Source of the DNA: RYN-428 sp035648595 | Lineage (GTDB): Bacteria > Planctomycetota > Phycisphaerae > Tepidisphaerales > Tepidisphaeraceae | Length of the DNA: 12,977 nucleotides | Reading direction: 5' to 3' | NCBI GenBank assembly: GCA_035648595.1 | Contig: DASRLH010000069.1 | Coordinates: 1 to 12,977 of the forward strand | Shown: positions 7,536-12,977 of the stretch, in pieces | How positions within the stretch are numbered: position 1 is the stretch's first letter | How the letters are laid out: every line of letters begins with the position of its first letter | Made by a program: the position numbers and the translations under genes | Notes under the pieces: model-generated | Told to the model about the DNA's origin: nothing | What the model saw: only the letters and a program-made list of their open reading frames with translations | Database searches by the model: none

Positions 7536-10181
7536 ATGCATCAAAGGAAATTACTCGCGGCGGCTATTTCCGCCGCGCTTGGTTTGGCGGGCGCGGCTCG
7601 CGCGGCCGAGGCGCCAAAATCTTTGCCGCTGCAAAAGGGCGATCATATCTGCATCATCGGCAACGGCCTGGCCGACGGACTGCAACATGACGGCTGGCTG
7701 GAGACGATGGTCTACAGCCGGTTTCCCAAGGACGAACTGGTCTTCCGCAACATGGGCTTTGGCGGCGATGAAGTGGTCTTCCGCGATCGCTCCGATAACT
7801 TCGGCACGCCCGATCAATGGCTGACCAAGGAAAAGGCGGACGTGGTGCTCGCGTTCTTCGGCTACAATGAAGCTTGGGCGGGAAAAGCCGGCCTCGAGAA
7901 ATACAAGGGCAATCTCACGAAGTTCATCAAGGACACGCTGGCCAGCAAATACAACGGCAAAGCCGAGCCGAAACTGGTGATCTTCTCCCCCATCGCCCAC
8001 GAAGACATCCACAATCCCAACTATCCCGACGGCAAGAAAAACAACGAAGACCTCAAGCTATACTCCGATGCGATGGCGCAGGTGGCCAGCGCCAACGGCG
8101 TGTTGTTCGTGGACCTATTCACGCCTTCGCAAAAGCTGTTCGCGGATGCAAAGACGCCGCTGACCATGGACGGCGTACACCTGTCCGCAAAGGGTGACAA
8201 GGCGCTGGCGCCGATCATCCTGCACGGCTTGTTCCCCGACTCCGCCGCGCGCGGCAAAGTCAACGTCGCGGCGATGAAAAGGCTCCGCGAAGCCATCAAC
8301 GAAAAAAACTTCTACTTCTTCGAGCATTACGACACCGTGGACGGCTACAACGTGTACGGCGGCCGATCCAGCCTTGTCTACAACGGCGTCAGTAACTTCG
8401 CGGTCATGCAGCGCGAACTGGAAGTGCTGGATGTGATGTGCGCCAACCGCGACAAGCGCGTTTGGGCCGTCGCCCAGGGCGGCGACCTGAAGGTGGACGA
8501 CAGCAACACGCCGCCTTTCATCCCCGTGCCGACCAATCATCCGAACAATTCGCCCGACCTCGATCCGCAGGCCGCCATCGCTCATATGAAAGTGCCGGAG
8601 GGAATGCGCGTTGAACTGGTCGCCAGCGAAAAAGACACGCCCGCGTTGGCCAACCCCGTGCAGATGGCGTGGGATACGCAGGGCCGTCTGTTCGTCTGCG
8701 CGTGGCCCAACTATCCCCACTGGAAACCCAAAGATCCGTTCGATGACAAAGTGCTGATCTTCAGCGATTTCGGCACGGATGGAAAAGCCGGGAAAACCGG
8801 CGTTTTCCTTGACCACCTCAATTGCCCGACCGGCATGGAGTTCTACAACAACGGCCTCCTGGTGGCCCAAGCGCCGTACATGATCTACGCCAGGGACACG
8901 ACCGGCGGCGACAAGCCCAACGTCATGCAGCGCGTCCTTTCGGGCATTGACTCTGCCGACACCCATCACACCGAAAACAGCTTCGTGCTCGACCCCGGCG
9001 GCGCGCTCTATTACCAGGAAGGTACCTTCCTTCACAGCCAGGTTGAAAACGTCTGGGGCCCGCCCGCCCGCAATCAAAACGCCGGCGTTTATCGGTATGA
9101 ACCGCGCACCGGCAAATTTGAGCCCTATGCCTGCTACGGCTTCGCCAATCCGCACGGCCATGTGTTCAACAATTGGGGCACCGACATCATCATTGATGGA
9201 ACCGGCGCCGTCCCCTACTACGGCCCCACCATCTCCGGCAAAAAATACTTCCCAGATAAGCACTCCAACTCCCCCACCGTATACCGCCAGCGCACGCGCC
9301 CCTGCCCCGGCGCCGAAATCCTCTCCAGCCCGATCTTCCCCGAGAAGTACAACGGCAACCTCCTGGTTGCCAACGTGATCGGCATGCAGGGCATTCTGGA
9401 TTACAAGCTGGAGGAGAAGGACTCAGGGCTGGTCGGCACCGAGGTTGAGCCGTTGTTGCAAAGCGATGATCCCAATTTCCGCCCGGTGGACATCAAGATC
9501 GGCCCCGATGGCGCGATCTATTTCTGCGATTGGTACAACCCCCTGATCGGGCACATGCAGCATCACCTGCGCGATCCGAGCCGCGATCACACGCATGGCC
9601 GGATTTATCGGATCGTGCCGACCGATCATGGACTGCGCACGCCGGCCCAGGTTGCCGGCGCGCCGATCGAGGCATTGCTCGATCTTCTCAAGGATCCCGA
9701 GGATCGCACGCGCTCCCGCGCCAAGATCGAGCTTGGCGGCCGTGACAGCAAGCAAGTCATCGCGACGGTTGATAAATGGATGGCTGGCCTGGACGCCAAA
9801 GACGCCAACTACCAACACAACCTGATGGAAGCGCTGTGGGTTTATCAGTATCACAATGTTGTGAATCAGGCGTTGCTGGAAAAGATGCTGGCTTCGCCGA
9901 ATCATCACGCCCGCGCCGCCGCCACGCGCGTGCTTTGCTACTGGCGCGATCGCGTGAAAGATCCGCTAAAACTGCTGCGCAAGCTGGTGAACGACAACAA
10001 CCCGCGCGTCCGGCTGGAAGCCGTGCGGGCGTGCAGCTTCTTCACGGTCCCCGAAGCCCAGGACGTGGCGCTCGATTCGCTGAATAAGCCGCAGGATAAA
10101 TGGCTGAAATATGAGCTCGACGACGCGATGAAGACGCTGGATAAAGTCGCCAAGGGCGCCAAGCAGACGGCCCGGCGGTAG
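7536..10181 (+). CDS. Secreted SGNH-hydrolase-like / PVC-type dehydrogenase-propeller / HEAT protein
   Basis: The product is an 881-residue exported protein. Residues 1-24 are a signal peptide ending near ARAA. Residues about 35-235 follow the SGNH/GDSL hydrolase plan: block I is GNGLAD (42-47), block II GFGGD (74-78), block III GYNEAW with Asn111, block V DGVH with Asp212 and His215. The block I position that normally carries the nucleophile Ser is Gly44, so classic esterase chemistry is doubtful. Residues about 352-700 are the same putative dehydrogenase/propeller domain as in the 214 gene, with YRIV near its end. Residues about 705-881 are HEAT repeats (ARAAATRVLCYW, PRVRLEAVRACSFF). No CxxCH heme motif follows, unlike many relatives. 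It probably binds or oxidises a carbohydrate-type substrate outside the cytoplasm. The cupredoxin gene 366 bases downstream on the same strand is a plausible electron-accepting partner. Start supported by GGAG. Confidence 0.88.
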   Translation: MHQRKLLAAAISAALGLAGAARAAEAPKSLPLQKGDHICIIGNGLADGLQHDGWLETMVYSRFPKDELVFRNMGFGGDEVVFRDRSDNFGTPDQWLTKEKADVVLAFFGYNEAWAGKAGLEKYKGNLTKFIKDTLASKYNGKAEPKLVIFSPIAHEDIHNPNYPDGKKNNEDLKLYSDAMAQVASANGVLFVDLFTPSQKLFADAKTPLTMDGVHLSAKGDKALAPIILHGLFPDSAARGKVNVAAMKRLREAINEKNFYFFEHYDTVDGYNVYGGRSSLVYNGVSNFAVMQRELEVLDVMCANRDKRVWAVAQGGDLKVDDSNTPPFIPVPTNHPNNSPDLDPQAAIAHMKVPEGMRVELVASEKDTPALANPVQMAWDTQGRLFVCAWPNYPHWKPKDPFDDKVLIFSDFGTDGKAGKTGVFLDHLNCPTGMEFYNNGLLVAQAPYMIYARDTTGGDKPNVMQRVLSGIDSADTHHTENSFVLDPGGALYYQEGTFLHSQVENVWGPPARNQNAGVYRYEPRTGKFEPYACYGFANPHGHVFNNWGTDIIIDGTGAVPYYGPTISGKKYFPDKHSNSPTVYRQRTRPCPGAEILSSPIFPEKYNGNLLVANVIGMQGILDYKLEEKDSGLVGTEVEPLLQSDDPNFRPVDIKIGPDGAIYFCDWYNPLIGHMQHHLRDPSRDHTHGRIYRIVPTDHGLRTPAQVAGAPIEALLDLLKDPEDRTRSRAKIELGGRDSKQVIATVDKWMAGLDAKDANYQHNLMEALWVYQYHNVVNQALLEKMLASPNHHARAAATRVLCYWRDRVKDPLKLLRKLVNDNNPRVRLEAVRACSFFTVPEAQDVALDSLNKPQDKWLKYELDDAMKTLDKVAKGAKQTARR

Positions 10182-10313
10182 AGCGACGGCGCCCGGCATT
10201 GAAAATCGGTCGTCTGCGATCATTGCGCCGGGTTGTTTTCACGTTAGCCGCGAATGCCGCTCGATGTTGCAATCCACTACTGGCATGCCATGCGCGCCTG
10301 TAATGGGCTTGAC

Positions 10314-10414
10314 GTGGCACGGGCGTCCCGCCGGTGCGGACGGCTTGAGATTTTCAAAAAATGAATGTGCCGCGAACTCGATGACAACGCGCACGGGCGG
10401 GACGCCCGTGTCAC
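10314..10414. repeat. Inverted pair of 25-bp hairpin-forming repeats
   Basis: Arms 10314-10338 and 10390-10414 match in inverted orientation at 23 of 25 positions. The right arm is itself a hairpin: cacgggcg (10392-10399), loop gga, cgcccgtg (10403-10410). The left arm has the same design with one mismatch. Bases 10390-10406 recur inverted at 111-127, so this is a dispersed family resembling REP/BIME elements. Confidence 0.7.
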
Positions 10415-10464
10415 AAAAAGGTTGCCATTCCCGGCCCCTCTGGCGGCCACGAAATGCCACGGCG

Positions 10465-10536
10465 CGTAGGGTTCGCTTCAGCGAATGCGGCACCCCACCC
10501 ACGCGGCCGACGGTGTTCGCTGAAGCGAACCCTACG
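10465..10536. repeat. Perfect 21-bp inverted repeat just upstream of the cupredoxin gene
   Basis: Arms 10465-10485 and 10516-10536 are perfect inverted copies around a 30-base loop. Each arm holds a smaller palindrome: ttcgct-tc-agcgaa on the left, ttcgct-ga-agcgaa on the right. The right arm ends 11 bases before ATG 10548 and touches the candidate ribosome-binding bases gagag (10536-10540). In the transcript it would form a strong stem directly before the start. Confidence 0.75.
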
Positions 10537-10547
10537 AGAGAACCCCC

Positions 10548-12041
10548 ATGCCACCGACGGTGATTATTCAGATTCTTGCCGCCGTCCTTCTGGCGTTGGC
10601 CGGCGCGGCCACTGTTGGCGCGGCCGATGCGCCCGCCGCACCGGTCAGCCAGACGCTGGTCATCGACGTCAACAAAAATCCTCGCATCGTGAAGTATCAG
10701 TTGAATCGCCTATCCAATGCCGAGTTGGCGAGCGTGGTTCGCAAGCCCGGCGACGTGAAATACAAGCCGGTGTATGAAACCCTCCTGATGCGCAAGGGGA
10801 TGGAAAAGAAATACCGCGAGGAGGCTGCCGGCGCGTTGGCCCGGATGGACAAGGATTCGCCCGCGCTGGAAATCCTCAATGCCATCGGCGCGGTCGATGC
10901 CGAGGACAAAGCCACGCAGCGCGAACTGGTATCGCTGCTGCTGGCGCAAAAGCCGGCGGACCTGGCGTCGCAGAAAGAGAAGCTTGCCTCGCTGGCCAAG
11001 GATTCGGACAGCCAGGTGGTGAAGCAGGCCGCCTATGCCGCCCTAGCCACCGCCGACGGCAAGCCTGATGAAGTCTGGCAACTGGCGGCGCAAAGCGATG
11101 GCGGCCTCAAGGCGCTGCTCGGAGGCTTGCCGTGGATCAATGACGCGAAGCTGCGCGAGGCATTTTTTCCCAAGGTCGAGCCGTTGGTGAGCAAGGCGCC
11201 CGACCCGGCCACGCAAGCCGCCGCCGCCGAAGCCATCAGCGCCATTCCCGGCCATGAAGCGCAGGAATTCAAGCTGTTGTCGCAGGTGATTGCCGCCGGC
11301 AAGGGCGAGGCGCGGGATGCCGCCGTCCGCTCCATCCGCCGGATTCCGGCCGCGAAATGGCCCAGGGATCAGATCCCCGCGCTGGCAAAAGTGGTCCTCA
11401 ACATCATCCGCCAGACGCCGGCCAACGATCGTACGGCCCCGGCGGTTCTACAAACCGTGCAGTTGGGGGAAGACCTCGCCGGCGCCATGCCGCCGGCGCG
11501 GGGCGTGGTCATCCGCCGGGAATTGCGCGAGCTTGCGGTGCGCGTGGTCGCCATCCGCACGCTGCGCGAGCAGATGGAATATGACATCCGCTACTTCGTG
11601 GTGCAGGCGGGCAAGCCGGTGGAGATCATTCTGGAGAATGACGACTTCATGCCGCACAACATCGTGATCGGCGCGCCCGGCTCGCTGGCCGAGATCGGCG
11701 CCGCCGCCGGCATGATGCAGCCGCCAGCCGACATGAACGAAAAAGCCTTCATCCCCAACTCCCCCAAGGTTCTGCACAGCACGCATCTGGTGCAGCCCGA
11801 TGAGTCGGCGACCCTCAGCTTCATCGCCCCCACCACGCCCGGCCAATACGTCTTCCTGTGCACCTTCCCCGGCCACTGGCCAAAAATGTACGGCACCATG
11901 CTCGTCGTCCCCGACTTGGAGCAATGGGAAGCCAACCCCAAGCCGCCGATCGATCCGTTCACCAAAATGCCGTTCACGTCGCAGAAGAACGAGGCCCATC
12001 CGATCAGTCCGGGCGAAGCGGGGGCGGAGCATCAGCATTGA
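10548..12041 (+). CDS. Secreted HEAT-repeat protein with C-terminal azurin-like blue-copper domain
   Basis: The 497-residue product begins with a signal peptide (IIQILAAVLLALAGAATVGAA, to about residue 26). Residues about 30-335 are helical HEAT/armadillo-like repeats rich in Ala, Lys and Glu. Residues about 345-452 form a cupredoxin close to azurin and auracyanin: His370 in MPHN, then Cys438, His443 and Met447 in CTFPGHWPKM, the complete type 1 copper site with azurin spacing. It should carry single electrons outside the cytoplasm. The C-terminal tail is polar and ends in a His-containing EHQH. In many planctomycete proteins this HEAT-cupredoxin unit is fused behind the dehydrogenase domain; here it follows the SGNH/dehydrogenase gene as a separate gene, which suggests the two are partners. 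ATG 10548 has only a weak site (gagag, 7 bases upstream), at the foot of a 21-bp inverted repeat that may limit translation. Confidence 0.9.
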   Translation: MPPTVIIQILAAVLLALAGAATVGAADAPAAPVSQTLVIDVNKNPRIVKYQLNRLSNAELASVVRKPGDVKYKPVYETLLMRKGMEKKYREEAAGALARMDKDSPALEILNAIGAVDAEDKATQRELVSLLLAQKPADLASQKEKLASLAKDSDSQVVKQAAYAALATADGKPDEVWQLAAQSDGGLKALLGGLPWINDAKLREAFFPKVEPLVSKAPDPATQAAAAEAISAIPGHEAQEFKLLSQVIAAGKGEARDAAVRSIRRIPAAKWPRDQIPALAKVVLNIIRQTPANDRTAPAVLQTVQLGEDLAGAMPPARGVVIRRELRELAVRVVAIRTLREQMEYDIRYFVVQAGKPVEIILENDDFMPHNIVIGAPGSLAEIGAAAGMMQPPADMNEKAFIPNSPKVLHSTHLVQPDESATLSFIAPTTPGQYVFLCTFPGHWPKMYGTMLVVPDLEQWEANPKPPIDPFTKMPFTSQKNEAHPISPGEAGAEHQH

Positions 12042-12052
12042 AGTTTCCCGCC

Positions 12053-12153
12053 GTAGAAGCGGCGTCCCCGCCGCTTTATCTTCGGTAGAAGCGGCGTCCT
12101 CGCCGCTTTGTCTTCTCCTGGATTAAGAAAAGCGGCGGGGACGCCGCTTCTAC
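12053..12153. repeat. Cluster of three 25-bp hairpin-forming repeats
   Basis: Copy A is 12053-12077, copy B 12085-12109 in direct orientation with one mismatch, and copy C 12129-12153 inverted and identical to A. Each unit is a hairpin on its own: in A, aagcggcg (12057-12064), loop tccc, cgccgctt (12069-12076). The cluster starts 12 bases after the cupredoxin gene stops. Either A or B could pair with C in a long stem. It could act as a terminator or mRNA stabiliser, although no T-run follows. Confidence 0.8.
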
Positions 12154-12224
12154 TGAATACGAGAATATGATTCACATTTTCGCCGACGTTTAGCGGCTTC
12201 CGGAATTTTTCCTCGCACCAATGG

Positions 12225-12230
12225 TAGAAT
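12225..12230 (+). promoter_or_regulatory. Possible -10 box (TAGAAT) for the 12240 gene
   Basis: TAGAAT lies 9 bases before ATG 12240, so transcription would begin at or almost at the start codon, giving a leaderless message. This agrees with the absence of a ribosome-binding site before 12240. No good -35 box is seen 16-18 bases upstream. Confidence 0.25.
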
Positions 12231-12239
12231 CGCGGCGCG

Positions 12240-12857
12240 ATGAAACGGCGTCTGTTTGCTGTTTTGGCCACGCTGTCATTATTAATGTGCATTGCGGCGT
12301 GCGCACTGTGGGTTAGAAGCCATTTCGCACACGACATCTTTAGGTGGCAACGGGCGCGCTTGACTCCTCCGTCAGGAGGTCATCTCGGAATATTGAACTA
12401 TGGATTTATTGACCTCGAAACCGACGAGGGAATATTCGGCATAGCGCGATGCCACTACTATTGGCCCAACTTGGATTCTCAAGATTTCGCAAGCTTACAA
12501 GGGGATTTTGGAGACTGCCAGACTTTCGATCACCTTCGCGAAAACTCTACCATCTTGTCTACTGATGGCGACGCGATTGTGAACTGGAATGGTTTCTACT
12601 GGGTCCGATATGACGGAGTTGTGTCGCAGAGAATGATCCAGCACATTTTGGAAGTCCGAATGCCGGCTTGGAGCGTTGTATTGTTTCTGGCGGTCTTCCC
12701 CGTCGCATGGTTAATCTCGTGGCGGCGACGCCGCGCCTCGACCAGCGGCATGTGCCCCAAATGCGGCTACGACCTGCGCGCCTCGCCTGACAGGTGCCCC
12801 GAATGCGGGAGTCCAAATGAATCACCAAAAGATGCCACTGGAAATCGTTGCGCGTGA
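12240..12857 (+). CDS. Small membrane protein with C-terminal planctomycete-type zinc ribbon
   Basis: The 205-residue product has two predicted membrane segments. The first is at about residues 5-24 (LFAVLATLSLLMCIAACALW) and the second at about 144-161 (WSVVLFLAVFPVAWLISW), followed by a basic stop, RRRR. Between them is a 115-residue, probably extracytoplasmic, loop rich in aromatics. After the second segment comes a zinc ribbon: Cys172 and Cys175 in CPKCGYDLR, and Cys186 and Cys189 in CPECG. This tail recurs at the C-terminus of many uncharacterised planctomycete membrane proteins; its function is unknown and no specific role is proposed. No ribosome-binding site precedes ATG 12240, and a TAGAAT box sits close upstream, so a leaderless transcript is possible. 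The loop is more AT-rich than the zinc-ribbon end, as if a conserved tail were joined to a variable body. Confidence 0.75.
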   Translation: MKRRLFAVLATLSLLMCIAACALWVRSHFAHDIFRWQRARLTPPSGGHLGILNYGFIDLETDEGIFGIARCHYYWPNLDSQDFASLQGDFGDCQTFDHLRENSTILSTDGDAIVNWNGFYWVRYDGVVSQRMIQHILEVRMPAWSVVLFLAVFPVAWLISWRRRRASTSGMCPKCGYDLRASPDRCPECGSPNESPKDATGNRCA

Positions 12858-12977
12858 CAAGGGAAACGCCCGCAAGGAAATGTGTGTGCTTAACGGTTTC
12901 GACGGCGATGTCTTTTCCCTCCCCCAATATTCCGAGGGAAGGCACAGTGGGTCTTTTTCCCTCAGTCCCCACAGTGA
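12817..12977 (+). CDS. Possible partial gene running off the window end, overlapping the zinc-ribbon gene
   Basis: A frame opens at ATG 12817 and stays open for 53 codons to the window edge. It overlaps the last 41 bases of the zinc-ribbon gene in another frame. Bases 12807-12811 (gggag) lie 5 bases upstream and could serve as a ribosome-binding site. The predicted start, MNHQKMPLEIVARDKG, resembles nothing recognised, and the later part is rich in Ser, Gly and Pro. It could equally be chance open sequence; only the DNA beyond the edge would tell. Confidence 0.2.
   Translation, partial: MNHQKMPLEIVARDKGNARKEMCVLNGFDGDVFSLPQYSEGRHSGSFSLSPHS

Larger units (their letters stand above)
10182..10547. 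other. 366-base gene-free stretch holding two unrelated inverted repeats
   Basis: No gene is supported here. A frame open from 10264 is made almost entirely of the repeats and runs into the next gene in another frame. The stretch contains one imperfect inverted pair at 10314-10414 and one perfect pair at 10465-10536, listed separately. It separates the SGNH/dehydrogenase gene from the cupredoxin gene and could attenuate or terminate read-through between them. Confidence 0.6.

Noticed and set aside
8115..9263. 382-codon open frame on the minus strand
   Set aside because: It is antisense to the dehydrogenase domain of the 7536 gene and shows only shadow-frame composition.
10264..10563. 99-codon open frame in the gap before the cupredoxin gene
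   Set aside because: It is made of the two inverted-repeat families and overlaps the cupredoxin start; such repeats often create spurious frames.
12053..12153. CRISPR array
   Set aside because: There are only three units, two direct and one inverted, with 7- and 19-base gaps; each unit is a hairpin and no cas gene is present.

Overview
The window looks like a chromosomal fragment from a planctomycete, most likely of the Phycisphaerae type. The basis is three things: large secreted proteins that combine a 'PVC-type membrane-bound dehydrogenase' propeller with HEAT repeats, a CxxCH heme domain or an SGNH hydrolase; a small membrane protein ending in the CPKCGYDLR...CPECG zinc ribbon that recurs in planctomycetes; and several GC-rich dispersed palindromic repeats between genes. 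The assignment is inferred from protein families and was not tested by a search.

Layout. (1) 214-3813 (+): a secreted 1199-residue protein with signal peptide, F5/8 type C (discoidin-like) domain, dehydrogenase/propeller domain, HEAT repeats and C-terminal cytochrome-c-like domain. (2) 4037-6056 (+): a noticeably AT-richer two-gene cassette. The first gene is unrecognised. The second starts at TTG inside the first, behind its own GGAG, and carries a PE...EWK...Q pattern like a PD-(D/E)XK nuclease core. This is the best candidate in the window for an undescribed system, possibly defence-related. (3) 6185-7357 (-): an EboE-like TIM-barrel protein of the xylose-isomerase/sugar-epimerase fold, convergent with the cassette. 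(4) 7536-10181 (+): a secreted protein with an SGNH-hydrolase-like domain lacking the usual nucleophile serine, a dehydrogenase/propeller and HEAT repeats, but no heme domain. (5) 10182-10547: a 366-base gene-free stretch with two different inverted repeats. (6) 10548-12041 (+): a secreted HEAT plus azurin-like cupredoxin protein with the full type 1 copper ligand set. (7) 12053-12153: three 25-bp copies of a hairpin-forming repeat. (8) 12240-12857 (+): a small two-TM protein with a C-terminal zinc ribbon. A possible overlapping frame from 12817 runs off the window end.

How the genes may work together. The heme-tailed protein, the SGNH/dehydrogenase protein and the cupredoxin protein are all predicted to be exported, and each has a redox or dehydrogenase-like module. 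They fit an extracytoplasmic oxidation system in which electrons from the propeller domains pass to c-type heme or blue copper; the substrate (probably a carbohydrate or related compound) is not shown by the sequence. The EboE-like protein lacks a signal peptide and would act in the cytoplasm on a small metabolite. The nuclease-like cassette looks unrelated to this theme and may have been acquired. No rRNA, tRNA, CRISPR array, transposase or integrase was seen.
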